From Bradyrhizobium iriomotense (GTDB lineage Bacteria; Pseudomonadota; Alphaproteobacteria; Rhizobiales; Xanthobacteraceae): a stretch of 64,000 nucleotides of DNA. Below, piece by piece: positions 6,648-14,354 of this stretch; position 1 is the first letter of the stretch, and the number at the start of each line of letters is the position of its first letter. The notes below the pieces were generated by a model, which was not told where the DNA came from, searched no databases, and saw nothing but the letters and a program-made list of their open reading frames with translations. The stretch lies in contig NZ_JAFCLP010000024.1 of the NCBI RefSeq assembly GCF_018129405.1, positions 1 to 64,000 of the forward strand, written 5' to 3'. The position numbers and the translations under genes were made by a program.

Positions 6648-8416
6648 GTCGAACCTGCGTGGGTCATATCGATGAAATATTTCTGCATGTCCCAGGCGCC
6701 GGTGGGACAGCGCTCGGCGCACAGCCCGCAATGCAGGCAGACATCTTCGTCCTTCACCATCACCCGCCCGGTCTTGAGGTCGCTGGAGACGTAGAGGTCC
6801 TGGTCCCGGTGCGGCGAGGGCGCCTTCAGGCGCTGGCGCAAATCGCTCTCTTCGCCATTGTCAGTGAAGGTGATGCAGTCCATCGGGCAGATGTCGGCAC
6901 AGGCATCGCATTCGATGCAGAGCGAGGTCGAGAACACGGTTTGCACGTCGCAGTTCAGGCAGCGCTCGGCTTCCCCGAGCGCGAGCTTGACGTCGTAGCC
7001 CAGCTCGACCTCGGCGCGGATGTCCTTCAGCGCGATGACCTTGTCGCGATGCGGCACCTTGAAGCGCTTGTCGTTGGAGATGTCGTTGTCATAGCTCCAT
7101 TCGTGGATGCCCATCTTCTGCGAGGAGATTTGCACCTCCGGCAGCGGACGTTCGGTGATGTCCTCGCCCGACAGCATCTTGTGGATCGACAGCGCGGCGT
7201 CATGGCCGTGCGCGACCGCCCAGATGATGTTCTTCGGGCCGAAGGCGGCATCGCCGCCGAAGAAGACCTTGGGATTGGTCGAGGCGAAGGTCTTGGGATC
7301 GACCTTGGGCATGTGCCATTTGTCGAACTCGATGCCGCAATCCTGCTCGATCCAGGGGAAGGCATTCTCCTGCCCGACCGCGACCAGCACGTCGTCGCAT
7401 ACGATCGTCTCGTCGGGCTCGCCCGAAGGCACCAGGTTGCGCCGACCCTTGGCATCGTATTCGGCCTTCACCTTCTGGAAGGTAACGCCGATCAGCTTGC
7501 CGGCGACATGCTTGAATGCCACCGGCATCATGTAGTTGAGGATCGGGATGTCCTCGTGGAGCGCGTCTTCCTTCTCCCAGGGCGAGGCCTTCATCTCCTC
7601 GAAGCCGGAGCGGACGACCACCTTGACGGTCTCGCCGCCGAGGCGGCGCGCGGTGCGGCAGCAATCCATCGCGGTGTTGCCGCCGCCGAGCACGATCACG
7701 CGCTTTCCGATCTTGTCGACATGGCCGAACGACACGTTGGCCAGCCATTCGATGCCGATATGGATGTTGGCGGCTGCCTCTTTGCGGCCGGGAATGTCGA
7801 GCTCGCGGCCGCGCGGCGCGCCGGAGCCGACGAAGATCGCGTCGTATTTCTCCGCGAGCAGCGACTTCATGCTCTCGATGCGATGGCCGCCCTTGAAGTC
7901 GACGCCGAGACCCAGGATGTAGCCGGTCTCCTCGTCGATGACGGAATTGGGCAGGCGGAATTTCGGGATCTGCGAGCGCATCATGCCGCCGGCTTCGGGA
8001 TCGGCATCGAACACCGTGCAGTGATAGCCGAGCGGCGCCAGATCACGCGCCACCGTCAGCGACGCCGGGCCGCCGCCGACCAGCGCGACGCGCTTGCCGT
8101 TCTTCGGCGAGGGGCGCGGCAGGCGCTGCCTGATGTCGTCCTTGAAGTCGGCGGCGACGCGCTTGAGGCGGCAGATAGCGACCGGATTTTCCTCGACGCG
8201 TCCGCGGCGGCACGCAGGCTCGCACGGGCGATCGCAGGTGCGTCCCAGAATTCCGGGAAACACGTTCGATTGCCAATTGATCATGTAGGCGTCGCTGTAG
8301 CGGCCTTGTGCGATCAGTCGGATGTATTCGGGAACCGGGGTGTGTGCAGGACAGGCCCACTGGCAATCGACCACTTTGTGAAAGTAGTCGGGGGCCGCGA
8401 TATCGGTCGGTTTCAT
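6617..8416 (-). CDS. GltD-like FAD/NAD(P) oxidoreductase with ferredoxin domain
   Basis: A 599-residue flavoprotein. The N-terminal domain carries the cysteines typical of the glutamate synthase small-subunit family (C18, C22, C61, C65, C69). The FAD-binding GGGPASL lies near residue 114, a second dinucleotide fold holds LGGGNTAMDCCRTARRLG, and two 4Fe-4S motifs sit in the last 120 residues (CIECDACADICP and CLHCGLCAERCP). No glutamate synthase large subunit is adjacent. It is instead the first gene of the kor operon and overlaps korA by 31 bp. The likely role is passing electrons between NAD(P)H and the ferredoxin used by KorAB. That direction of flow is inference. Confidence 0.88.
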   Translation of the reverse strand: MKPTDIAAPDYFHKVVDCQWACPAHTPVPEYIRLIAQGRYSDAYMINWQSNVFPGILGRTCDRPCEPACRRGRVEENPVAICRLKRVAADFKDDIRQRLPRPSPKNGKRVALVGGGPASLTVARDLAPLGYHCTVFDADPEAGGMMRSQIPKFRLPNSVIDEETGYILGLGVDFKGGHRIESMKSLLAEKYDAIFVGSGAPRGRELDIPGRKEAAANIHIGIEWLANVSFGHVDKIGKRVIVLGGGNTAMDCCRTARRLGGETVKVVVRSGFEEMKASPWEKEDALHEDIPILNYMMPVAFKHVAGKLIGVTFQKVKAEYDAKGRRNLVPSGEPDETIVCDDVLVAVGQENAFPWIEQDCGIEFDKWHMPKVDPKTFASTNPKVFFGGDAAFGPKNIIWAVAHGHDAALSIHKMLSGEDITERPLPEVQISSQKMGIHEWSYDNDISNDKRFKVPHRDKVIALKDIRAEVELGYDVKLALGEAERCLNCDVQTVFSTSLCIECDACADICPMDCITFTDNGEESDLRQRLKAPSPHRDQDLYVSSDLKTGRVMVKDEDVCLHCGLCAERCPTGAWDMQKYFIDMTHAGSTCPTKSRSAA

Positions 8417-8657
8417 TCCTACCCTGTCCGCGCAGGCTCAAAGACCCCCGCGGCCTTTTCTTGAGCTTGGCGAGCGCTTTAGCGCGCTTCGATCCGGTTT
8501 CTGAATGACGTCATTGGGTTAGCTTATTAGAACCGCTCCGAAGTACAACGGCAATTTTGGGCGATCACCGTCTTTCATGGGAGCTGCGCGTGCACAGCAT
8601 TAACGCGCCGCCAGCGCTGTGCGTGCGGTGCAATATGTTGCGATGCGGATGGCTGAC
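8417..8657. promoter_or_regulatory. Upstream region of the kor operon
   Basis: A 241-bp non-coding stretch that should hold the kor promoter. The only structure I see is a 7-bp inverted repeat, GCACAGC / GCTGTGC, at 8592-8622. I looked for a TTGAT-N4-ATCAA type FixK/FNR box and found none. The promoter was not located with confidence. Confidence 0.35.
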
Positions 8658-9335
8658 TCAGCCGCGCGCGATATCGCTCTTCGCGAGGTCCCACATCAGG
8701 CAGTAGGTGCCGACCGAGACCGGAAGCGGGAAGGGTGATGCGGCGGGACCGGTGAAGCGCTCGGCGATGACCGCCGAGACCGCGCCGACGTGGGTGCCGT
8801 CGATCAGCACGAACCAGTCGCGCGCACCTTCGTTGCGCACTGCCGGAATATCAGGCGTTGCGCCCGACAATTCCGGCTCGCTCTCGAGCAGATGCATCGA
8901 GATGATGCCGGCGTGATTTTCCGGCGCCAGCTTTTCTTGCAGTGCATCACGCCATGCTGCGGCATTATCAGGCGTAGGCCGCAGTCGCACCACGCCGAGC
9001 GCGGCGGCGCGCCCGGTGCCGTTGCTGATGGTGATGCGCGCGACCACGCGCAGCATGTCCTTGAAGCGCGCCATGGTCTGCCGCGACCAGTCGGTCGGGT
9101 TTGCGAGCCGCGCCTTGTAGGCGGGGCTGTCGAGCACGTCGAGCGTCGCGGTCGAATACAGGCAGAGATATTTGGGATTGGCGGCATGCGCGACATAGCG
9201 CCGCGCTTCCAGGAAACCCTCGATCGCGACGCGCTCTTCCAGATGCTCGCGATCGTACCAGCGGTTGAAATCGGTCTCATCTGAAACGTCGATGTTCATC
9301 GACGTCAGCAGCATGCCTTTCCCGGCGAGCGGCAT
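8658..9335 (-). CDS. Conserved protein, probable dimeric alpha/beta-barrel type
   Basis: A 225-residue soluble protein. The N-terminus (MLLTSMNIDVSDETDFNRW followed by YDREHLEERVAIEGF) resembles two-strand EthD/DUF4286-like alpha-beta barrel domains, with an apparent second repeat from about residue 115 (LGVVRLRPTPDNAAAWRDAL). I recognise no catalytic motif. Internal duplication of a small alpha/beta unit fits a barrel that is dimeric within one chain. It lies 26 bp downstream of the pip stop on the same strand, so it may be the last gene of the pqq-pip transcript. Function unknown. Confidence 0.7.
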   Translation of the reverse strand: MPLAGKGMLLTSMNIDVSDETDFNRWYDREHLEERVAIEGFLEARRYVAHAANPKYLCLYSTATLDVLDSPAYKARLANPTDWSRQTMARFKDMLRVVARITISNGTGRAAALGVVRLRPTPDNAAAWRDALQEKLAPENHAGIISMHLLESEPELSGATPDIPAVRNEGARDWFVLIDGTHVGAVSAVIAERFTGPAASPFPLPVSVGTYCLMWDLAKSDIARG

Positions 9336-9361
9336 TGTTCTTGTCGTCCTGTTATCGCGCC

Positions 9362-10348
9362 TCAGCGCGCAATCTTCGACGCGACGTCCGCGATCGACTT
9401 CATGACCGCGTCCCTCACGCCACCATCATAGAGCGAATGCCCGGCTTCTTCCACGATGCGAAGCTCGGAGCCGGGCCAGACTTTCGCGAGCGCGTGCGAT
9501 GTCTCGGGCGGGCACAACAGATCGTAGCGGCCCTGGACGATGATTCCGGGGATGCCTTTGAGCCTTGCCGCGTTCCGCAGCAACTGGTCTTCGGTCATGA
9601 AGCTGTCGTTGATGAAATAATGCGCTTCCATGAACGGGGTCGCCGGCAATGTGCGCCAGACGTTCAGTGCGGCCAGGTCCAGCCGCGTCCTTGCGGGCTT
9701 GTGCTCGGACAAGATGCGCTCGGTGTCGTGCCAGGCCTTCGCCGCCGGGCCATGCACGGCCGGGTCGGCATCGAGGATGCGGCGCCAATAGGCGTCCACC
9801 GGCCGGTCCCGCTCATCTAGCCGCAGCACGCTGAGAAAATCCTCGTAGAGCCCAGGATAGAATTGCGACAGGCGCGAGGTGAAGGCCGTCGCGACCTCGG
9901 CCCGCGTGCCCAGGAAGGTTGCGCGGAGCGCGATACCCGAGACGCGCTCGGGATGCGCCTCTGCATAAGCCAGCGCCAGCGTTGCGCCCCAGGAGCCGCC
10001 GACCACCATCCAGCGCTCGAATCCGAACTTCTCGCGGATCTTCTCCATGTCCGCGATCAGGTGCGCTGTGGTGTTGTGCTCGCGCGATCCCTTGGGACGG
10101 CTGCGGCCGCAGCCGCGCTGGTCGAACAGCACGGCATGGAGACGCTCGGGATCGAAAAGCCGGCGATGATCGGGCTGGCAGCCGCTGCCCGGCCCGCCAT
10201 GCAGATAGACCGCGGGGATGCCGTCGGCGCGGCCGATGCTCTCGACATAGAGCTCATGGCCGTCGCCGACATCGAGCATGTCGGAGGTCAGCGGCGCAAA
10301 GGGATCGGCACGCCTGACTGAGCTGGCCGCGTCGGCGTCAGGCGTCAT
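9362..10348 (-). CDS. pip: Proline iminopeptidase (alpha/beta hydrolase)
   Basis: A 328-residue S33-family peptidase that removes N-terminal proline from peptides. The oxyanion-hole motif HGGPGSG is at residues 50-56. The nucleophile elbow GGSWG places the Ser at 119. The later Asp (GRYDLLCPPE) and His (EEAGHSLYD) complete the triad. Length matches the family. I chose the ATG at 10348 because longer versions add only Arg/Pro-rich shadow sequence. The start lies inside the end of pqqE (11-bp overlap), so it is cotranscribed with the PQQ genes. A part in trimming PqqA-derived peptide is possible but unproven. Confidence 0.85.
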   Translation of the reverse strand: MTPDADAASSVRRADPFAPLTSDMLDVGDGHELYVESIGRADGIPAVYLHGGPGSGCQPDHRRLFDPERLHAVLFDQRGCGRSRPKGSREHNTTAHLIADMEKIREKFGFERWMVVGGSWGATLALAYAEAHPERVSGIALRATFLGTRAEVATAFTSRLSQFYPGLYEDFLSVLRLDERDRPVDAYWRRILDADPAVHGPAAKAWHDTERILSEHKPARTRLDLAALNVWRTLPATPFMEAHYFINDSFMTEDQLLRNAARLKGIPGIIVQGRYDLLCPPETSHALAKVWPGSELRIVEEAGHSLYDGGVRDAVMKSIADVASKIAR

Positions 10349-11531
10349 TCTCGGATTCCAGGGTGCCGCCGGCGAAGTTGCGGTAGAGGAAGCGGTTGGT
10401 CTCGCCCTCGGCCTCACGCTCGGCCTGCTTGAAGATGGTCTCGTGCAGCGGCGAAAGCGCGCAGGCCGGATCGGTGTTGGCGGCATCGCCGGTCAGCGCG
10501 AAGGCCTGGCAGCGGCAGCCGCCGAAATCGATCTCGCGGAATTCGCAAGATTTGCACGGCTCCTTCATCCAGCCGGTGCCGCGATAGCGGTTGAAGGCCT
10601 CGGAGTTCTGCCAGATCCAGGCGATCGAATGGTTCGAGCGCACGGATTCAAAATCGAGCCCGGTGATGCTCTCGGCGGCGTGGCACGGCAGCACCTTGCC
10701 GGCGGGCGAGATGTTGAAGAACTGCCGGCCCCAGCCGCCCATGCACTTCTTCGGCCGCAGCGCGTAATAGTCAGGCACGACGTAGTCGATGGTCAGCCGG
10801 CCCTTCAGCTGTTCGCGCGCCTCCTCGACGAGGCGGGTGCATTCGTCGAGCTGCGCCACGGTCGGCATCAGGGCGGCGCGATTCTTCAGCGCCCAGCCGT
10901 AATACTGGACATTGGCGACCTCGAGCCGGTCGGCATCGAGATCCAGCGCCATCTGGATGATGTCGGGAAGCTGATGCAGGTTCTGCCGGTGCATCACCGC
11001 GTTCACGGTGAGCGGCAGGTCGAGCTCGCGCGTCCAGTTTGCGACCTCGAGCTTCTTGCGATGCGCATTCTTGTAGCCGGCGACGCGATCGGCCAAGCCT
11101 TCTTCAACACCCTGAAAGCTGATCTGCACGTGGCAGAGCCCGGCATCCGCCAGATCGCTTAGCCGCTCGCGCGTCAGCAGCACGGCCGAGGTGATGAGGT
11201 TGGTGTAGAGGCCGGCGTCGCTCGCATGCTTGACCAGCTCGACGAGGTCCTTGCGCGCCGTCGGCTCGCCGCCGGAGAAATGCACCTGCAGCACGCCGAT
11301 CTCGGCGAGCTCGCTCAAGACCTTCTTCCATTCCTCGGTGGTCAGCTCCTTGCCCGAACGGTCGAGCTCGACCGGGTTGGAGCAGTAGGGGCATTGCAGC
11401 GGGCAGCGATGGGTGATCTCGAGCAGCACGGCGAGCGGAATGCCGAAGGTCTCCGCCGTCGAACGCTGCTTCTCCAGCACCGCTAGGCTGTCGCTCATTC
11501 CGGGTGCAATGTTGCCGAGCACGTCGCTCAT
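10338..11531 (-). CDS. pqqE: PQQ biosynthesis radical SAM enzyme
   Basis: A 397-residue radical SAM enzyme that joins the Glu and Tyr side chains of PqqA with a C-C bond, the first step of PQQ synthesis. The SAM cluster motif CPLQCPYC occupies residues 43-50. The C-terminal SPASM region holds further cluster cysteines (CMGGWGRQFF, CKSCEFREIDFGGCRC, DPACALSP). The start was set at the ATG overlapping the pqqD stop by 4 bases; the much longer frame upstream is antisense noise. It works with PqqD, which presents PqqA. Its end overlaps the start of the iminopeptidase gene. Confidence 0.97.
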   Translation of the reverse strand: MSDVLGNIAPGMSDSLAVLEKQRSTAETFGIPLAVLLEITHRCPLQCPYCSNPVELDRSGKELTTEEWKKVLSELAEIGVLQVHFSGGEPTARKDLVELVKHASDAGLYTNLITSAVLLTRERLSDLADAGLCHVQISFQGVEEGLADRVAGYKNAHRKKLEVANWTRELDLPLTVNAVMHRQNLHQLPDIIQMALDLDADRLEVANVQYYGWALKNRAALMPTVAQLDECTRLVEEAREQLKGRLTIDYVVPDYYALRPKKCMGGWGRQFFNISPAGKVLPCHAAESITGLDFESVRSNHSIAWIWQNSEAFNRYRGTGWMKEPCKSCEFREIDFGGCRCQAFALTGDAANTDPACALSPLHETIFKQAEREAEGETNRFLYRNFAGGTLESENDA

Positions 11532-11839
11532 GACGTCTTCTCCCGGGCCTCGGTGAGGAAGCCCTTGTCGGCGAGATCCTGCAGCATGACGATGACGTCG
11601 GCCAGAATCGCCTCGCGTGGCGCGGCGTATTTCGCCGCCAATTGATCGGCGACGTCGCCGACATTGCGTTCGCCGTCGCAGAGCTGCAAAACCTCGACCG
11701 CGATCTCGTCCGGCGCCAGCACGCGTTCCGGTGCCAGGATCACCCAGACTTGTCGCGTGTCGTCGTATTTCAGCTTGGCATGCCGCGGCAGCACGGGGCG
11801 GCTTGCCTCGCTGACGCTGATATGACGCGGCCCGGCCAT
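11528..11839 (-). CDS. pqqD: PQQ biosynthesis peptide chaperone
   Basis: A 103-residue winged-helix RiPP recognition element that binds PqqA and presents it to PqqE. It has the typical features SRPVLPRHAKLKYDDTRQ, ILAPERVLAPDEIAVEVL and the C-terminal helix around DVIVMLQDLADKGFL. I used the ATG at 11839 (MAGPRHISVS), which gives family length. The longer frame adds 42 residues from the pqqC region. It sits 11 bp after pqqC and overlaps pqqE by 4 bp. Confidence 0.96.
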   Translation of the reverse strand: MAGPRHISVSEASRPVLPRHAKLKYDDTRQVWVILAPERVLAPDEIAVEVLQLCDGERNVGDVADQLAAKYAAPREAILADVIVMLQDLADKGFLTEAREKTS

Positions 11840-11850
11840 CGCAGTTCCTC

Positions 11851-12630
11851 TTAACCCGCTTTGGGCACGAACGCGCCCGGCGGAATGTGGCCCTCGACAT
11901 AGGCGTGCTGGAGCGCGTCGAGCTGCACCCACAGCACGTTGGTCTTGAAGATCAGCGCGTTGCACACGAGCGCGCGCTGCTCCGGCGTCGTGGCGTGCGT
12001 CTTGACGTAGTCGAGCGCGAAATTGGCATCGCGCGGCGCCTGCGTCAGGCGCCGCTTGAAGTAGCTCATGATATCAGGGTTGACGAAGTCGTAATGCTCC
12101 AGCATGCCGGCGATGCGCTCTTCATGCAGGTTCGGCGCGAACAGCTCGGTGAGCGAGGAGGCGATCGCCTCCAGCGGGCTTTTTTCGCGGCAGTAGTGCA
12201 CGTAGGCCTCCACGGCGAACCGCGTCGCCGGCAGAATGCCTTCGGTGGATTCCACGTAGGCGGTGTCGAGCCCGAGCCCCTCGGTCAGCTTGAGCCAGCG
12301 CTCGATGCCGCCCTCGGAGCCGACATCGCCGTCATGGTCCTCGATGCGGTGGCGCCATTCCACGCGGGTGGCGCGATCGCGGAAGCGCGAGATCACCACC
12401 GCGTCCTTGATCGGGATGGTGCTCTGGTAATAGTAGCGGTTGAGCGCCCAGGCCTGCACCTGGCCCTTGTTCAGCTTGCCGCCGTGCAAGAGCTTATGGA
12501 ACGGATGCAGGCTGTGATAGCGCGTCGCGCCGATATGGCGCAGCGTCGCCTCGAGCTCCTCGGCGCTCGTGAGCTTGATGTCCTTGCCGATCGAGAGCGC
12601 GGTCATTCCAGTCAGTGACGCGGCATTCAC
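11851..12630 (-). CDS. pqqC: Pyrroloquinoline-quinone synthase
   Basis: A 259-residue oxygen-dependent enzyme catalysing the final ring closure and eight-electron oxidation to PQQ. It has the heme-oxygenase-like all-helical fold without metal or cofactor. Recognisable segments are HPFHKLLHGGKLNKGQVQAW, NRYYYQSTIPIKDA and EDHDGDVGSEGGIERWLKL. The GTG start at 12630 overlaps the pqqB stop (GTGA). An internal ATG eight codons later (12606) is an alternative start and also gives normal length. Confidence 0.97.
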   Translation of the reverse strand: MNAASLTGMTALSIGKDIKLTSAEELEATLRHIGATRYHSLHPFHKLLHGGKLNKGQVQAWALNRYYYQSTIPIKDAVVISRFRDRATRVEWRHRIEDHDGDVGSEGGIERWLKLTEGLGLDTAYVESTEGILPATRFAVEAYVHYCREKSPLEAIASSLTELFAPNLHEERIAGMLEHYDFVNPDIMSYFKRRLTQAPRDANFALDYVKTHATTPEQRALVCNALIFKTNVLWVQLDALQHAYVEGHIPPGAFVPKAG

Positions 12631-13556
12631 AGCACGATCTCCGTTCCATCCCGAGGTATCTGCCAGCCCGCCTGTTCTACCATTTTCCGCTCCGGGGAGG
12701 CGGGCAGCAGCGCCGGATTCGAGTTATTGATATGCAGAAATATCTTCCTGTCGATATCGAGATCGGCAAGCCGCGCGATCGCGCCGTCGGCGCCGGACAT
12801 CGCAACATGGCCCATGCTCTTGCCGGTCTTGTGGCCGAGCCCGGCCCTGATCATCTCGTCGTCCCGCCAGACCGTTCCGTCGAAGAACACCAGTGCGGCG
12901 CCATCGATCTCGGCCTTGAGCGCATCGGTCACCTCGGCACAGGCGGCGATGAAGTAGAAGCACTTGCCCGTGGCCTTGTCGGTGATCTTCAGCCCCAGCG
13001 TATCTCCGTCGCCGGTCTCGCCGCCCGGATGCGCCTTGCCTTCCAGATACCAGGCCGATTTGCCTGGGACGGCGAACGGCAGCACTTCGAGTCCCGAGCG
13101 CGTGCCGTCGGGCAACCGCGGCTCGAACGGCTCGCTGATCCCAATCGGCTGGCGCCGCACGTTCTTCTCGTTCAGCACGTTGAAGATGCTGTTGCTGGCA
13201 AGGATCGCCAGCACCTTCTCATGCGCATAGACCGTGAAGGGCGAGCCCTCGCGCATCGACAGCAGGCCGGCCACGGCATCGACTTCGCCGTTGGTCAGGA
13301 TCACGCCCGCAACCGGCGTATGGCGCAGCGCGCCCGCCTTGGGATGCAGTTGCGGAGTGGCGTTCAGTTGCTGGCGAAGATCGGGCGAGGCGTTGATCAG
13401 GAACCAGTGCTCGCCATCGCCGCTGAAGGCAACCGAGGCCTGGGTTTTATGGAGCTCATGTCCATTCGCACGGGCCGCGCGACAGCCCTCGCAGCCGCAA
13501 TTCCATTGCGGCACTCCGCCGCCGGCCCCTGCGCCCAGGACGACGACGCGAAGCAT
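12627..13556 (-). CDS. pqqB: PQQ biosynthesis metallo-beta-lactamase-fold oxygenase
   Basis: A 309-residue metallo-beta-lactamase-fold protein that opens with the PqqB signature GAGAGGGVPQWNCGCEGCR (residues 7-25). It also contains VAGVILTNGEVDAVAGLL and the distal metal-site region FFDGTVWRDDEMIRAGLG. It is thought to hydroxylate the tyrosine part of the Glu-Tyr intermediate. Its stop overlaps the pqqC GTG. About 118 bp separate it from pqqA, unlike the overlapping genes that follow. Confidence 0.97.
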   Translation of the reverse strand: MLRVVVLGAGAGGGVPQWNCGCEGCRAARANGHELHKTQASVAFSGDGEHWFLINASPDLRQQLNATPQLHPKAGALRHTPVAGVILTNGEVDAVAGLLSMREGSPFTVYAHEKVLAILASNSIFNVLNEKNVRRQPIGISEPFEPRLPDGTRSGLEVLPFAVPGKSAWYLEGKAHPGGETGDGDTLGLKITDKATGKCFYFIAACAEVTDALKAEIDGAALVFFDGTVWRDDEMIRAGLGHKTGKSMGHVAMSGADGAIARLADLDIDRKIFLHINNSNPALLPASPERKMVEQAGWQIPRDGTEIVL

Positions 13557-13605
13557 GTTACGTCTCCTGGAGGCAACGTCGCGAGGTGGATCTCAGGCCG
13601 ACACT

Positions 13606-13624
13606 GTTTCCTACGTCCGGAAAC
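13606..13624 (-). terminator. Hairpin between pqqA and pqqB
   Basis: A perfect inverted repeat, GTTTCC / GGAAAC, around TACGTCC in the pqqA-pqqB gap. In other bacteria pqqA is made in excess of the downstream genes, and a hairpin here could attenuate or stabilise the transcript. No T-run was seen, so the role is inferred. Confidence 0.45.
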
Positions 13625-13674
13625 CTATCGTGACCGCAAGAACCACCTGCGCAGAACGCGTACTCGCCAGCCGC

Positions 13675-13755
13675 TCACTTGCGGGTGGCGCTCACATACA
13701 TGTTGATTTCCATGCCGCAGGGCACTTCGACGATCTTCGGGGCTTTCCAGGCCAT
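13675..13755 (-). CDS. pqqA: PQQ precursor peptide
   Basis: A 26-residue ribosomal precursor, starting MAWKAPKIVEVPCGMEINMY. It contains the invariant Glu (E16 in GMEIN) and Tyr (Y20 in NMYVSA) that are cross-linked by PqqE and become PQQ. I chose this ATG because a GGAGAG ribosome-binding site lies five bases upstream on the minus strand. A start four codons earlier (13767) would overlap that site. The gene heads the pqqABCDE cluster and is divergent from the DUF6894 gene. Confidence 0.97.
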   Translation of the reverse strand: MAWKAPKIVEVPCGMEINMYVSATRK

Positions 13756-14015
13756 TTGGCTCTCCATTTTCGTGAATTCGGACGTATCCGCCCGCAGATA
13801 AATTAATGCGGGCGGAGAAGTTCGCCAGTGAAATTTTCCCGACCTAGGTAGTAGGCTGGCGGAATTGTTGCATTGCAAAGAGAGCGCATTGCGGCCGCAA
13901 AGATGAGCGAATGACTGCGCAAAATAGCCGATAGGTCGTGATCCCTGTCGGGATAAACCAGTTGTGAGTATGAAACGGCTTCCAATCGACGACAGGCGAC
14001 CCCATTGGATCAGGC
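13756..14015. promoter_or_regulatory. Upstream region of pqqA
   Basis: A 260-bp non-coding gap between divergent pqqA and the DUF6894 gene, which must hold both promoters. GCATTGC recurs twice close together near 13870-13895 (gcattgcaaagagagcgcattgcgg) and could be a regulator site. No sigma-54 or other recognised promoter was found. The open frames here lack plausible starts or domains. Confidence 0.4.
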
Positions 14016-14273
14016 ATGCCCAGATATTTCTTCAACACCCGTATCGGCGACGAATTGATCGTGGATCCTGACGGCGAGGACCTGCGCAATCCCGATCGCG
14101 CCTGGGAGGTCGCCCGCCAGATGATCCTCGAGGTCCTGAAATCGGAAGGAACCCAGCCGGCCCTGTTGGAGGCGGTCATCGAGGTCACCGATTCCGACGG
14201 GGAGATCGTGTTGGAGTTCCCCTTCACCGAGGCGCTGCTGGACATGCCGGACCAGTCGGCGACGAGGCATTAG
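14016..14273 (+). CDS. DUF6894 family small protein
   Basis: An 85-residue acidic protein. It opens with MPRYFFNTRIGDELIVDPDG, the hallmark of the rhizobial DUF6894 family, followed by EDLRNPDRAWEVARQMILEV and a beta-rich C-terminal half. Members are abundant, multicopy and uncharacterised in Bradyrhizobium. It is followed by a hairpin and then the amidase gene in the same direction, 81 bp away, so cotranscription is possible but not needed. Confidence 0.85.
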   Translation: MPRYFFNTRIGDELIVDPDGEDLRNPDRAWEVARQMILEVLKSEGTQPALLEAVIEVTDSDGEIVLEFPFTEALLDMPDQSATRH

Positions 14274-14318
14274 CTCCCACCTTCGCCCCTGCGAAATCCG
14301 CATGGCTTTGCCGCGTTC

Positions 14319-14338
14319 CCGGCGTTAAAAGACGCCGG
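14319..14338 (+). terminator. Terminator-like hairpin after the DUF6894 gene
   Basis: A perfect 7-bp stem, CCGGCGT / ACGCCGG, with a TAAAAG loop, 17 bases before the amidase ATG. It lacks a T-run and may instead act in the amidase leader. Confidence 0.45.
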
Positions 14339-14354
14339 TCATACGGAGCAAGCC

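Noticed and set aside
6659-8464. 601-codon plus-strand open frame
   Set aside because: Antisense to the GltD-like gene; composition is Asp/Val/His-rich shadow sequence with no family resemblance.
8417-8657. FixK/FNR box before the kor operon
   Set aside because: No TTGAT-N4-ATCAA-type sequence found on inspection.
13557-13674. Extra gene between pqqA and pqqB
   Set aside because: 118 bp with only a short hairpin and no supported open frame.
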